Made by a program: the position numbers and the translations under genes
The notes under the pieces: generated by a model
Database searches by the model: none
What the model was told of the DNA's origin: nothing
What the model saw: only the letters and a program-made list of their open reading frames with translations
Part shown: one piece after another, positions 1 through 8,775 of the stretch
Position numbering within the stretch: the stretch's first letter is position 1
How the letters are laid out: every line of letters starts with the position of its first letter
Assembly (NCBI GenBank): GCA_027487945.1
Contig: JAIYCQ010000035.1
Location: 1-45,693, forward strand
DNA from: Caulobacteraceae bacterium
Lineage (GTDB): Bacteria; Pseudomonadota; Alphaproteobacteria; Caulobacterales; Caulobacteraceae
Length of the DNA stretch: 45,693 nucleotides
Direction of reading: 5' to 3'

Positions 1-552
1 CCCGCGCGGCCGGTCGTGACGCCCGCGCCGGCCGTCCGCCCGCCGGTCGTGACCCCGGCTCCGGCTCCGGCCCCGGCTCGCCCGTCCGCCGCAGCGCCGC
101 TGCTGCCGGACGACCGTCCGCCGACCCTGACAGACGCCGACATCACCGCCCTCGGGCGCGGCCGCTTCGACTGGCCGGTTCGCGGCGAGGTCATTTCCGG
201 CTTTGGGCCCAAGGGCGGCGGTCGCCGCAATGACGGGCTCGACATCGCAGCGCCGGCCGGCACGCCGGTTCGCGCCGCCGCCGCCGGCAAGGTCGTCTAC
301 TCGGGCGGCGACGTGCCGGGCTTCGGCGTCACGGTGCTGATCCAGCACGAGGACGGCTGGGTCACCGTCTACGGCAACCTGCAGACCGCCAGCGTACGCA
401 TGCAGCAGGTGGTCCGGGCCGGTGAGCAGATCGGCTCGGTCGGCTCCAGCGGCGGAGCGCCGCGACCGCAACTGCACTTCGAAGTCCGCTACTCGCCGTC
501 GCCCAAGTTCAAGGCGAAGGCCATCGATCCGGCGCTGGTCCTGCCCCGCTAG
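1..552 (+). CDS. M23/LytM-domain protein, NlpD/EnvC-like (5' end missing)
   Basis: The reading frame is open from the first base, so only the last 183 residues are visible. A Pro/Ala-rich linker fills roughly the first 40 residues and a LytM (peptidase M23) fold follows, with RNDGLDIAAPAGTPV, then GKVVYSGG, then LHFEVRY. In active M23 peptidases the first motif is HxxxD and the last is HxH. Here the first His is Asn and the first His of HxH is Gln. This pattern is typical of NlpD/EnvC-type proteins, which activate cell-wall amidases at division rather than cut peptidoglycan themselves. A LysM domain is expected in the missing part but cannot be seen. The stop shares the bases CTAG with the convergent gene. 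Family assignment is firm; the non-catalytic role is inferred. Confidence 0.85.
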   Translation, partial: PARPVVTPAPAVRPPVVTPAPAPAPARPSAAAPLLPDDRPPTLTDADITALGRGRFDWPVRGEVISGFGPKGGGRRNDGLDIAAPAGTPVRAAAAGKVVYSGGDVPGFGVTVLIQHEDGWVTVYGNLQTASVRMQQVVRAGEQIGSVGSSGGAPRPQLHFEVRYSPSPKFKAKAIDPALVLPR

Positions 553-1388
553 GTGGGCAGGCCGACGCCCTGTTCGCCCGCAAGGTCGCGGATGAACTGC
601 CAGGCGACCCGGCCGGAGCGCGACCCCCGCAGCTGCGCCCACTGCAGGGCGCGGCGTTCGAGGTCCGGCGTCGTCAGGGCGAAACGGTCCGCGTAGCTGC
701 GCACGGCGGCCAGGTAGGCGGCCTGGTCCATGGGCGGGAAGCCGATCCACAGGCCGAAGCGGTCGGACACGCTGACCTCCTCCTCGGCGTCCTCGGCGGC
801 GGCGATCATCCCCCGGCCCTCGGCGTGGTCGCGCGGCATCAGGTGGCGGCGGTTGGAGGTGGAGACGAACAGCACGTTCTCCGGCGGCCCCGCCACCCCG
901 CCCTCCAGCGCCGACTTCAGCGCCTTCGCGGCCGCCGCGCCGTCCTCGAACGACAGGTCGTCGCACAGGACGACGAACCGCTCGCCGCGGGTTCGAAGCA
1001 GGTCGAACAGCGGCGGCAGGGCGGCGACCTCGTCGCGGTCGACCTCGACCAGCTTCAGGGCCGGAAACGCGCCCACGACGGACATGAAGGCGGCCTTGGA
1101 CAGGGAGCTCTTGCCGGTGCCGCGCACGCCCCAGAGCAGGACGTGATTGCTGGGCAGGCCGCGGGCGAAGCGGGTCAGGTTCTCGACGAACCGGGCCTTC
1201 TGGCTGTCGATGCCGACCAGCAGATCCAGCCCCAGCGGATAGTCCGGCGCGACGGGAAAGGCGCCCGTGACAGGGTCGTGGCGGAACAGCCGTCCGGCCG
1301 TGAAGTCGGGCGCTGTTGTCCCGGGCGGCGCCATCCGGTCCAGCGCGTCGGCGATACGGGTGAGCAGGGCCTGTGTCTTATCGTCCAT
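549..1388 (-). CDS. DUF815-family AAA+ ATPase
   Basis: A 279-residue P-loop ATPase. The Walker A motif GVRGTGKSS lies at about residues 87-95 and the Walker B stretch RFVVLCDDLSFE at about 137-148. A later segment (VSTSNRRHLMPRD) resembles the sensor region of AAA+ proteins. The overall pattern (DLLVGIDSQKARFVENL, then GVRGTGKSSL, then VLCDDLSF) is that of DUF815 (COG2607), soluble ATPases of unknown substrate. The C-terminal part ending in GSRSGRVAWQFIRDLAG also fits. The start ATG at 1388 is the first in frame, with yajC divergent about 114 bases away. No function beyond ATP hydrolysis can be inferred. Confidence 0.85.
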   Translation of the reverse strand: MDDKTQALLTRIADALDRMAPPGTTAPDFTAGRLFRHDPVTGAFPVAPDYPLGLDLLVGIDSQKARFVENLTRFARGLPSNHVLLWGVRGTGKSSLSKAAFMSVVGAFPALKLVEVDRDEVAALPPLFDLLRTRGERFVVLCDDLSFEDGAAAAKALKSALEGGVAGPPENVLFVSTSNRRHLMPRDHAEGRGMIAAAEDAEEEVSVSDRFGLWIGFPPMDQAAYLAAVRSYADRFALTTPDLERRALQWAQLRGSRSGRVAWQFIRDLAGEQGVGLPT

Positions 1389-1502
1389 AAGCGCCGATTA
1401 CCGGGCCCGGGGCTCATTGCAAAGCGAAGGGTCAACGCATAGTTTCCGCCGACCCGCGACGCCGCCTGTTCGCCGTCGCCCAGCCTTTCCCTCGGAGACG
1501 AG

Positions 1503-1805
1503 ATGTCCGACCCCAATCAGTTGATGAGCCTCGCCTTTCCGCTCGTCCTTATCGCCGTCCTCTACTTCTTCATGTTCCGCCCGCAGCAGAAGCGCTTCAA
1601 GGAGCACCAGACGATGGTGGCCAACCTGAAGCGCGGCGACCAGGTGGTCCTGTCCAACGGCATGATCGGCAAGATCGTGCGCGTCGAGGACAAGGAAGCC
1701 GGCGTCGAGATCGCCCAGGGCGTCACCGTCAAGGTGGTCAAGTCCATGATCGCTGAAGTGCGCGGCAAGGGCGAACCCGTCGTCGCCAACGACGCCAAGA
1801 GCTGA
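1503..1805 (+). CDS. yajC: Preprotein translocase subunit YajC
   Basis: A 100-residue single-pass inner-membrane protein. Residues about 9-25 form the membrane helix (LAFPLVLIAVLYFFMFRPQQ), followed directly by the basic RPQQKRFKEHQ segment that marks YajC. A cytosolic domain with GDQVVLSNGMIGKIVRV follows. YajC associates with SecD-SecF and the SecYEG channel. The gene stands first in a yajC-secD-secF operon, with 22 bases to secD. A CGGAGACG ribosome-binding site precedes the ATG. Length and context agree with the family. Confidence 0.95.
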   Translation: MSDPNQLMSLAFPLVLIAVLYFFMFRPQQKRFKEHQTMVANLKRGDQVVLSNGMIGKIVRVEDKEAGVEIAQGVTVKVVKSMIAEVRGKGEPVVANDAKS

Positions 1806-1827
1806 CGCCGAAAAGGCCGCTGGACCC

Positions 1828-3435
1828 ATGCTGATCCTCTCCCGCTGGAAGGTGACCGCCGTCGTTGCGGCGATCATCTTCGGCATCCTGTTCACGCTTC
1901 CGAACCTGCTGCCGCAGTCGATGCGGGAGGCGTTGCCGCCCTTCCTGCCCAGCAAGACCCTCAACCTGGGCCTCGATCTCCAGGGCGGCTCCTACCTGAT
2001 GCTCGAGGTTGATACCCCGGCGCTGGTCAAGGAGCGGTCGGAGAACCTCATGGAAGACGTCATCAAGACGCTCGAGGATGAGGATATCCGCGTGGCCAAC
2101 CCGGCGGCGCGCCAGGGCGGGGCTTCGGTCCAGATCGCCGATCCGACCCAGTACGACAAGGCCTTCCGGCTGTTGTCCCGCATGCCGCAGCCGGTGCGCA
2201 GCGGTCAGGGCAACGACATGTCGGTGAACCGCGTCGACGGCGGACGGATCAGCGTCTCCTACACCGATCGCGGCGTCCAGGAACTGACGATGGCCGCGGT
2301 CGAGCAGTCGGTCGAGATCATCCGCAAGCGCGTGGACGAGCTGGGCACCAAGGAGCCTTCGATTACCCGCCAGGGCGCGAACCGCATCGTCGTCCAGGTG
2401 CCGGGTGAAAGCGATCCCGAGCGTCTGAAGGCGGTCATCGGCAAGACCGCCAAACTGTCCTTCCAGATGGTCGACCAGAGCCGCAGCTATGGCGAGGCGA
2501 TCTCCGGCGTCCTGCCGCCGGGCGCGGAGATCCTGCCCTACGAAGTCGGCGCCAACGCGCCGGAGCCCGGCGTGGTGGTCCGCCGCCGCATCGAGATCTC
2601 CGGGGAAAACCTGGCCGACGCGCGGATGTCCAACGATCCGCAGACCGGCGAGCCGGTGGTGTCGATCCGCTTCGACAGCCAGGGGGCGCGTCGCTTCGGC
2701 GAGATCACGACCCGCAACGTCAACAAGCCCTTCGCCATCGTCCTGGACGACAAGGTGCTCTCGGCGCCCAACATCAATGAGCCCATCCTCGGCGGCAGCG
2801 CGCAGATCTCCGGCGGTTTCTCGGCGGAAAGCGCCAACAACCTGGCCATCATGCTGCGCAACGGGGCCCTGCCGGCGCCGCTGAAGGTGGAGGAGCAGCG
2901 CACCGTCGGGGCCGAGCTCGGCGCCGACGCGGTCGAGGCCGGCCGGATCTCGACGATCGTCGCCTTCGTGACCATCCTGGTCTTCATGGTGCTGGCCTAC
3001 GGCCTGCTGTTTGGCGGCATCTCGGTGGTGGCGCTGGTGATCAACGGTCTGATGATCATCGCCGCCATGAGCGCCACCCAGGCGACTCTCACGCTTCCCG
3101 GCATCGCCGGCCTGATCCTGACCCTCGCCGTCGCCGTCGACGCCAACGTGCTGATCTATGAACGGATGCGCGACGAGGTCCGGGCCGGGCGACAGGTGCT
3201 GTCAGCGATGGAGGCGGGCTTCTCGCGCGCCATGGAGACGATCATCGACGCCAACCTGACGACGCTGATCGCCGCCGCCATCATGTTCTTCTTCGGCGCG
3301 GGACCCGTGCGCGGCTTTGCCTGGACGTTGTCGATCGGGGTGTTCACCTCGGTCCTGACCGCCGTGCTGGTCACGCAGGTCCTGCTTGCCTTCTGGTATC
3401 GCGCGGCGCGTCCCAAGACGCTGCCGATCGCGTGA
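1828..3435 (+). CDS. secD: Protein translocase subunit SecD
   Basis: A 535-residue inner-membrane protein of the RND-like SecDF complex, which uses the proton gradient to pull proteins across the membrane after SecA-driven insertion. An N-terminal membrane helix (about 8-28) is followed by the family signature LGLDLQGGSYLMLEVD (about 47-62). A large periplasmic region comes next, then five C-terminal membrane helices with AVAVDANVLIYERMRDE, which carries residues needed for proton transfer. Ten bases separate it from secF, so the two are co-transcribed. Length is normal for separate alphaproteobacterial SecD. Confidence 0.97.
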   Translation: MLILSRWKVTAVVAAIIFGILFTLPNLLPQSMREALPPFLPSKTLNLGLDLQGGSYLMLEVDTPALVKERSENLMEDVIKTLEDEDIRVANPAARQGGASVQIADPTQYDKAFRLLSRMPQPVRSGQGNDMSVNRVDGGRISVSYTDRGVQELTMAAVEQSVEIIRKRVDELGTKEPSITRQGANRIVVQVPGESDPERLKAVIGKTAKLSFQMVDQSRSYGEAISGVLPPGAEILPYEVGANAPEPGVVVRRRIEISGENLADARMSNDPQTGEPVVSIRFDSQGARRFGEITTRNVNKPFAIVLDDKVLSAPNINEPILGGSAQISGGFSAESANNLAIMLRNGALPAPLKVEEQRTVGAELGADAVEAGRISTIVAFVTILVFMVLAYGLLFGGISVVALVINGLMIIAAMSATQATLTLPGIAGLILTLAVAVDANVLIYERMRDEVRAGRQVLSAMEAGFSRAMETIIDANLTTLIAAAIMFFFGAGPVRGFAWTLSIGVFTSVLTAVLVTQVLLAFWYRAARPKTLPIA

Positions 3436-3445
3436 GGTTCGAACC

Positions 3446-4456
3446 ATGACTTTCTGGCCTCTCATCAAGATCCTGCCGGTCAAAACGAACCTGAGGTTCG
3501 TCGACTTCGCGAAGTATGCCGGCGCCATCTCCATCCTGCTGACGATCGCCTCGCTGTCTGTCGTGCTGCTTCCGTTCAAGCCGCCCTGCGGCGGTCTGAA
3601 CTGCGGCATCGACTTCCGGGGCGGGACGATCCTCGAGTTCACCACCTCTCCGCCGGCCGCGCCGGGCAGCACGGCCGCGCCCTCGGGCGGGGCGCAGATC
3701 CCGCTCGACGTCGTCCGCAAGTCCCTCGCGGGCAAGAACCTCGGCGATGTGCAGGTCCAGGCCTACGGCGACGGTTCGGCGGCCATGGTCCGTTTCGAGA
3801 CCAAGGAGGGCGAGAACGCCAACGCCGTGAAGAGCGACGTCCGCGCCACGCTTCAGAAGGCGCTGCCGAACATTCGCTTCACCAATGACGCCACCGTCGG
3901 CGCCAAGGTGTCCGGCGAGCTGTTCACGAGCGGCATCACCGCCCTGCTGGTCGCGATCGGCCTGATGCTGGTCTACATCTGGTTCCGCTTCGAGCTGCAG
4001 TTCGGCCTCGGCGCGGTCGTCGCGCTGTTCCACGACGTGATTCTGACCTTCGGCCTGATCGCCGTGACCAAGATGGAGTTCAGCCTGACGACCATCGCGG
4101 CCATCCTGACGATCATCGGCTATTCAATGAACGACACCGTCGTGGTCTTCGACCGCCTGCGCGAAAACCTGCGCAAGTACAAGAAGATGCCGCTGCGCGA
4201 GGTGATCGACCTGTCGATCAACGAGACGCTGTCGCGCACGATCATCACCGGCCTGACCGCCATCATGGCCCTGACCGGCCTTGCGCTGTTCGGCGGCGAT
4301 GCGCTGTTCGGGTTCGCGGTCATCATGATCTTTGGCATCACCCTGGGCACCTACTCCTCGGTCTATGTCGCCGCTCCGGTCATCCTGCTGTGGGGTGTCA
4401 AGCGCGGCGAGGAAGAGGCGACGCCGATCAAGCTCGGCGCCGCCTCGCGTCCCTGA
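3446..4456 (+). CDS. secF: Protein translocase subunit SecF
   Basis: A 336-residue partner of SecD. It has an N-terminal helix (about 20-40), the periplasmic signature CGIDFRGGTILEF, and five C-terminal helices with YSMNDTVVVFDRLREN, the SecF counterpart of the proton-path motif in SecD. The start is the ATG at 3446, giving MTFWPLIKILPVKTN; an upstream GTG at 3386 lies inside secD and would add an unlikely leader. The stop TGA overlaps the ATG of the next gene by one base (TGATG), suggesting translational coupling to the Mth938-like gene. Confidence 0.96.
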   Translation: MTFWPLIKILPVKTNLRFVDFAKYAGAISILLTIASLSVVLLPFKPPCGGLNCGIDFRGGTILEFTTSPPAAPGSTAAPSGGAQIPLDVVRKSLAGKNLGDVQVQAYGDGSAAMVRFETKEGENANAVKSDVRATLQKALPNIRFTNDATVGAKVSGELFTSGITALLVAIGLMLVYIWFRFELQFGLGAVVALFHDVILTFGLIAVTKMEFSLTTIAAILTIIGYSMNDTVVVFDRLRENLRKYKKMPLREVIDLSINETLSRTIITGLTAIMALTGLALFGGDALFGFAVIMIFGITLGTYSSVYVAAPVILLWGVKRGEEEATPIKLGAASRP

Positions 4457-4818
4457 TGGCCGGTCTCCGCCAGCCGCCTTCGGTCGACGCCTGGGGCGGC
4501 GGCGGGTTCCGGGTGTCGGGCGAGTGGCGGCCGGGCTCGCTGTTGATCCTGAACGACGTGGCGCGGCCCTGGTCGGCCGCATCGCTCCAGGCGCTGACCC
4601 TCGAGGACTTCGCCGAGGTCCTCGCCAATCGCGGCGCCGTCGAGTTCGTGCTGCTGGGCGCCGGCCTGACGCAGGGCCTGCCGCCCCGGGCGCTGCGCGA
4701 CGGCTTGAAAGCCGCCGGCATCGGGCTCGAGTTCATGTCCACCGAGGCTGCGGCGCGCACCTACAACGTGGTCGCCTCCGAGGGGCGGCGTGTCGCGGCG
4801 GCCCTGATCGCGGTTTGA
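4456..4818 (+). CDS. Mth938-like (DUF498) protein, NDUFAF3 homologue
   Basis: A 120-residue soluble protein. Recognisable segments are RVSGEWRPGSLLILND near the N-terminus, VEFVLLGAG in the centre and GIGLEFMSTEAAARTYNVVASEGRRVAAALI at the end. This is the Mth938/DUF498 fold shared with NDUFAF3, an assembly factor of mitochondrial complex I. The start ATG overlaps the secF stop by one base and fixes the start; a GTG further upstream would read inside secF. Linkage to secDF is common in alphaproteobacteria. Its bacterial biochemical function is not established. A FixK-type box overlaps its stop codon. Confidence 0.85.
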   Translation: MAGLRQPPSVDAWGGGGFRVSGEWRPGSLLILNDVARPWSAASLQALTLEDFAEVLANRGAVEFVLLGAGLTQGLPPRALRDGLKAAGIGLEFMSTEAAARTYNVVASEGRRVAAALIAV

Positions 4819-4828
4819 TCCAGATCAA
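4815..4828 (+). promoter_or_regulatory. FixK/FNR-type box TTGATCCAGATCAA
   Basis: A perfect TTGAT-N4-ATCAA inverted repeat, the consensus bound by FNR/FixK/Anr regulators. It overlaps the stop of the preceding gene and lies before the PuuD-like gene. A TATAGC -10-like hexamer (4872-4877) and TTACCG -35-like hexamer (4849-4854) are 17 bases apart. The implied transcription start near 4883 would put the box centre about 61 bases upstream, a usual class I activator position. Confidence 0.65.
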
Positions 4829-4848
4829 GGACAGATTCGCCGAAGTCT

Positions 4849-4877
4849 TTACCGGCCCGCGCGAACCGGCCTATAGC
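4849..4877 (+). promoter_or_regulatory. Putative promoter of the PuuD-like gene
   Basis: TTACCG, a 17-base spacer and TATAGC, about 37 bases before the ATG at 4914. The -35 match is weak, as expected for an activator-dependent promoter; the FixK-type box sits just upstream. Confidence 0.4.
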
Positions 4878-4913
4878 TGACCCCCAAAACTGGAATCTCC
4901 AAGGGGTTGGACG

Positions 4914-5534
4914 ATGGGTGCTCTTCTCTCGAATTTCCGCAACACCGTCATCGTCAGCGTGCTGCTCGCGCTGGTCATGGTGTTCGCGTACTCCACCAGC
5001 GCGCATGGGCTGGAGGCCACCTTCTGGCAGGCGGTGTTCCGCTGGATGCACACCTTCTTCGGCATCCTCTGGATCGGCCTGCTCTACTACTTCAACTTCG
5101 TCCAGATCCGCGTCATGCCGTCGATCCCGGCCGAGCTGAAGCCGGCGGTGTCGAAGTACATCGCGCCTGAAGCTCTGTTCTGGTTCCGCTGGGCCGCCCT
5201 GGCGACCTGGGTCATGGGCATGATCCTCGCCTTCAACCGCGGCCACGGCTACGCGGTCGAGGCGATCACCCTTGGCCTGGCCGGCGGCTACGATCCGGCC
5301 GTCGACAAGGGCTTCACCATGATCGGCATCGGCATGTGGCTGGCCACGATCATGTTCATCAACGTCTGGGCCTTCATCTGGCCGAACCAGAAGATCGCGC
5401 TGGGCATCGTCGAGGCCGACGCGGACGCCAAGGTCAAAGCCGGCCGCACGGCCATGCTGTTCTCGCGCACGAACCTGCTGCTCAGCATCCCGATGCTGAC
5501 GGCCATGACCATGAACCAGACGCTGTTCGGCTAG
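4914..5534 (+). CDS. PuuD-like integral membrane protein (urate hydroxylase membrane domain only)
   Basis: A 206-residue polytopic membrane protein. Helices fall at about 10-30, 42-62, 82-105, 135-160 and 180-200. The segment WMHTFFGILWIGLLYYFNFVQ carries a His next to a long helix, and further His residues occur later. The sequence resembles the N-terminal membrane domain of PuuD urate hydroxylases (PF06181). Full PuuD enzymes carry a C-terminal cytochrome c domain, and no CxxCH is present here, so true urate oxidation is doubtful. It may be a haem-binding membrane protein of the same fold. Its own promoter region carries a perfect FixK/FNR-type box, which suggests induction at low oxygen. 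A strong terminator follows. Confidence 0.75.
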   Translation: MGALLSNFRNTVIVSVLLALVMVFAYSTSAHGLEATFWQAVFRWMHTFFGILWIGLLYYFNFVQIRVMPSIPAELKPAVSKYIAPEALFWFRWAALATWVMGMILAFNRGHGYAVEAITLGLAGGYDPAVDKGFTMIGIGMWLATIMFINVWAFIWPNQKIALGIVEADADAKVKAGRTAMLFSRTNLLLSIPMLTAMTMNQTLFG

Positions 5535-5554
5535 TCCGTCCAGATCGGCTAGAG

Positions 5555-5588
5555 AGGGCCCGCCGCGATCCGTCGGCGGGCCCTTTTT
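5555..5588 (+). terminator. Rho-independent terminator after the PuuD-like gene
   Basis: An 11-bp perfect stem (AGGGCCCGCCG with CGGCGGGCCCT), 8-base loop, then five T. It ends the secDF/PuuD-like transcript just before the next gene starts at 5600. Confidence 0.9.
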
Positions 5589-5599
5589 CGTTCCTGAGC

Positions 5600-6244
5600 A
5601 TGGCAGACGACCTCGACATCACCGTTCGCGACCAGGCGTCGGACCGCTGGCTGTCCAGCCGCTTCGTGGCCGACGCCTCTGCGCGCGCCGACCTGATCGC
5701 CCTCTACGCGCTGGATCATGAGCTCACCCGGATCCCGCATGTCGTCTCCGATCCGCTGATGGGCGAAATCCGCATGACCTGGTGGCGCGAGGGGCTGGAG
5801 GAGATCGCCGAAGGGCGGCCGGTGCGGCCGCACCCGGTCCTCAAGGCCATCGCGGGCGGGGCGCTGCCGGCGGTCGCCCTGGCCGCCCTGGCCGAGGCGC
5901 GCCTCGGCGACCTCGACGGGGAAAAGTCGGGCGAGGCCCTGATCCGCCACATCGACGCCACCGAGGGGCTGGTCATGGCCCTTGCGGCGCGTCGCCTGTC
6001 GGCAGAGGCCACTGCCGACCAGGTCACCCAGGCGGCGCGCGCCGTCGGCCTGGCGCGGCTGGATCCCCCGGCGGCGCTGAAGGCGCTGGACGCCGCGCGC
6101 GCGCCGCTGAAGGCGTTGCCGGTCGCGGCTTTCCCGGCCATCGCTCACGCGGTGCTGGCGCGCCCTTATGCCCGGTTGGCGACACCCGGTCCGCTGGAGA
6201 AGCGGCTGCGCATCCTGCTCGCCGTAATGACCGGGCGGGTCTGA
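5600..6244 (+). CDS. Squalene/phytoene synthase-family protein, NDUFAF6-like
   Basis: A 214-residue protein with the all-alpha isoprenoid synthase fold. It has ARADLIALYALDHEL near the N-terminus, then IRMTWWREGLEEI and AGGALPAV. These match the short SQS_PSY family found in alphaproteobacteria and in mitochondrial NDUFAF6. In true squalene/phytoene synthases two DxxxD motifs bind diphosphate through magnesium. Here the first is not intact (LDHELTRI) and the second (HIDATEGLV) is reduced, so catalysis is unlikely. The start ATG at 5600 lies 12 bases after the terminator T-run. It neighbours an NDUFAF3-like gene, which supports a shared role, perhaps in respiratory complex assembly; that role is inferred. 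Confidence 0.75.
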   Translation: MADDLDITVRDQASDRWLSSRFVADASARADLIALYALDHELTRIPHVVSDPLMGEIRMTWWREGLEEIAEGRPVRPHPVLKAIAGGALPAVALAALAEARLGDLDGEKSGEALIRHIDATEGLVMALAARRLSAEATADQVTQAARAVGLARLDPPAALKALDAARAPLKALPVAAFPAIAHAVLARPYARLATPGPLEKRLRILLAVMTGRV

Positions 6245-6247
6245 GGC

Positions 6248-7651
6248 CTATTCCGCGGCCGCCAGGGCTTCGCCCGAGAGCCAGCCGTCAAGATCGGCGA
6301 TGGCGCGCTCGCTCTGCATGCGCTTCTTCGCCCGTCCCCGGTCGCCGGGATGGAGCTTGCGCCCCTCGGCGTCCTTGCGCGGGGCCTCCATGGGCGGCAG
6401 CAGGCCGTAGTTGATGTTCATCGGCTGGAAGCTGTGCTTGCCGCCATCCAGGTGCCCGCCGGTGATGTGGGCGACCAGCGCCCCCAGGGCGGTGGTCGGG
6501 GGCGGCGTCGGGATCGGCCGGCCCAGACGCTCGGCGGCGGCCAGGCGGCCCGTGAGGAGGCCCAGCGCCGCGCTCTCGACGTAGCCTTCCACGCCCGTGA
6601 CCTGGCCCGCGAAGCGCAGGCGGGTGTCGGCCTTGAGACGCAGCTTCTCGTCCAGCAGGCGCGGACTGTTGATGAAGGTGTTGCGGTGCAGGCCGCCGAG
6701 CCGCGCGAACTGCGCGTTCTCCAGGCCCGGAATCATCCGGAAGATATCGGTCTGCGCACCATGCTTCAGCTTGGTCTGGAAGCCGACCATGTTCCACAGC
6801 GTGCCGAGCGCGTTGTCCTGGCGCAGCTGGACGATGGCGTGGGCCTTGACCGTCGGATTGTGGGCGTTGGTCAGGCCGACCGGCTTCATCGGGCCGTGGC
6901 GCAGCGTCTCGCGTCCGCGTTCTGTCATCACCTCGATCGGCAGGCAGCCGTCGAAGTAGGGGACGTTCTCCCACGCCTTGAACTCGGATTTGGGGCCCGC
7001 CAGCAGCGCATCGATGAAGGCGTCGTACTGATCCTTGTCCATCGGACAGTTGATATAGGCGGCCGCATCGCCGCCGGGGCCTTCCTTGTCGTAGCGCGAC
7101 TGCCGCCAGGCCTTGGTCATGTCGATCGAGTCGAAATGAATGATCGGCGCGATGGCGTCGAAGAAACTCAGGGCGTCCTCTCCGGTCAGGTCGAGGATCG
7201 CCTGGGCGAGGGCCGGGGAGGTGAGGGGGCCGGTGGCGATGATGACGCTGTCCCAATCCGCGGGGGGCAGACCGGCGATCTCCTCGCGCACGATGGTGAC
7301 CAGCGGGTGGGCTTCCAGCCGGGCTGTGACCTCGGCCGAGAAGCCGTCGCGGTCGACGGCCAGCGCGCCGCCGGCCGGCACCTGGTGCCGGTCGCCGCAG
7401 GCCATGATGATGGAGTCGCAACGCCGCATCTCGGCGTGCAGCAGGCCGACGGCGTTGTACTGCCAGTCGTCGGACCGGAACGAGTTCGAGCAGACCAGTT
7501 CGGCGAGGCCGTCGGTCTGGTGGGCGTCGGTGCGAACGCCGTCGCGGCGCATTTCGTGCAGCACGACAGGGACGCCGGCGCTGGCGATCTGCCAGGCCGC
7601 CTCGGAGCCGGCGAGGCCGCCGCCGATGACATGAATGGGGCGTAGGGTCAT
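6248..7651 (-). CDS. trmFO: Methylenetetrahydrofolate--tRNA (uracil-5-)-methyltransferase TrmFO
   Basis: A 467-residue FAD enzyme that makes ribothymidine-54 in tRNA using methylenetetrahydrofolate. The N-terminal dinucleotide motif is [17 protein letters not shown] (about 6-22). The family motif [12 protein letters not shown] contains a conserved Cys, and later segments [13 protein letters not shown] and [17 protein letters not shown] are diagnostic. The ATG at 7651 is chosen because it begins immediately before the FAD motif; frame extension upstream to 8041 is low-complexity and overlaps a divergent gene. It converges on the SQS_PSY-like gene with 3 bases between stops. Confidence 0.95.
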   Translation of the reverse strand: MTLRPIHVIGGGLAGSEAAWQIASAGVPVVLHEMRRDGVRTDAHQTDGLAELVCSNSFRSDDWQYNAVGLLHAEMRRCDSIIMACGDRHQVPAGGALAVDRDGFSAEVTARLEAHPLVTIVREEIAGLPPADWDSVIIATGPLTSPALAQAILDLTGEDALSFFDAIAPIIHFDSIDMTKAWRQSRYDKEGPGGDAAAYINCPMDKDQYDAFIDALLAGPKSEFKAWENVPYFDGCLPIEVMTERGRETLRHGPMKPVGLTNAHNPTVKAHAIVQLRQDNALGTLWNMVGFQTKLKHGAQTDIFRMIPGLENAQFARLGGLHRNTFINSPRLLDEKLRLKADTRLRFAGQVTGVEGYVESAALGLLTGRLAAAERLGRPIPTPPPTTALGALVAHITGGHLDGGKHSFQPMNINYGLLPPMEAPRKDAEGRKLHPGDRGRAKKRMQSERAIADLDGWLSGEALAAAE

Positions 7652-7766
7652 GGCCGGACAGATAGGCCCGGCGCGCGCCGAGGGAAAGCCGTGATCGCCT
7701 CGCCGCAGTGGCGCGGCGGGCGCAGGTGTGGTCCTCTCCGCAGGGTCGTTGTTTCGGGAGTGGTCG

Positions 7767-8690
7767 ATGGCCGTGGTTGATATCGGGAGAACGGCGACGG
7801 CCGGATTCGGCGTGATCGCGCGGAACCCGCTGGCCGTGCTGGCCTGGGCAGTCGTGCTGCTGTTGCTCGGCGTTCTGCCCGCCGCGGGTCTGATGAGCGC
7901 CTTCCTCGCGTCCCTGGCCGAGATCGCCCGCATGGACGCCAGCGGTATGGAGCCATCGCCGGAGGCCCTGGCTCCGGCGATGTCGGCCGCGTTCGCCATG
8001 CAGCCCGTGCTTCTGCTGACCAGCCTCGCCGTGCGGGCCATCCTGACCGCCGCCGTGTTCCGCGCCGTGCTGGAGCCGGGTGAGCGCCGCTGGTTCTATC
8101 TTCGCCTCGGTGCGCGCGAGCTCTGGCTGGCCCTGATGATCGTGGCGTTCGGCGTCCTGTCCTTCGCCGTCATGATCCCGGTCAGCGCGGTGCTTGTGCC
8201 GTTGCTCATGATCCTGGCGATCGGGGGCGATGGAAATCCGCTGGCGGTGATCCCGGTCATGCTCGCGGCGGTGCTGATCGCGCTCGCGGTGCTCGGCTGG
8301 CTGTTCGTGCGGTTCTCGATGGCGCTGCCCATGACCTTCGCCGAACAGCGGTTCCGCCTGTTCGAGTCCTGGACCCTGACACGGGGGCAGACCTGGCGGC
8401 TGATCGCGGTCGGGCTGCTGCTGATCGGCGCTGTTCTGGCCCTCGAGCTGGGGCTGCTCGCCCTGCTGGTGGTCGCCAGCCTTGCCTTTCTGGGCGAGGG
8501 TGGGATCGATGAGGCGGCGGCCAGCGCCTTCTTCGCGCAGGACGCCTCGATCTGGATGGCCGAGCTGGCGCCCTGGGCTGTCGGCATGGCGCTGGCCGGC
8601 GCCCTGCTCGGCTCCGTCGTCACCACCATCCTGGCCGCGCCCTGGGCCGAGGCCTATCGGCAACTGTCCGGGCACAAGCCGTCCGTCTGA
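7767..8690 (+). CDS. Polytopic membrane protein, paralogue 1 of 5
   Basis: A 307-residue protein with about six or seven membrane helices. I do not recognise a named family with certainty; it broadly resembles YciC/DUF975/GPDPase-membrane-domain proteins. It shares two landmarks with its neighbours: [23 protein letters not shown] (about 96-118) and [14 protein letters not shown] (about 200-213). The start ATG at 7767 follows GGGAG at 7756-7760, which decides it over a GTG at 7728. It is divergent from trmFO and first of three genes in the same direction. No catalytic motif is visible. Function unknown; transport or envelope roles are only guesses. Confidence 0.8.
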   Translation: MAVVDIGRTATAGFGVIARNPLAVLAWAVVLLLLGVLPAAGLMSAFLASLAEIARMDASGMEPSPEALAPAMSAAFAMQPVLLLTSLAVRAILTAAVFRAVLEPGERRWFYLRLGARELWLALMIVAFGVLSFAVMIPVSAVLVPLLMILAIGGDGNPLAVIPVMLAAVLIALAVLGWLFVRFSMALPMTFAEQRFRLFESWTLTRGQTWRLIAVGLLLIGAVLALELGLLALLVVASLAFLGEGGIDEAAASAFFAQDASIWMAELAPWAVGMALAGALLGSVVTTILAAPWAEAYRQLSGHKPSV

Positions 8691-8775
8691 TGTCCAAATC
8701 CTGTCGCCAGCGGGGGCGAAGCAGGGTTTAAGTCGCCGGTGAAGAGCAGGCGCGCAGGGACGCGCGAGAGGACCA

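Noticed and set aside
825..1442. Long plus-strand open frame opposite the DUF815 gene
   Set aside because: It is antisense to a clear ATPase and its translation is low-complexity with no protein pattern.
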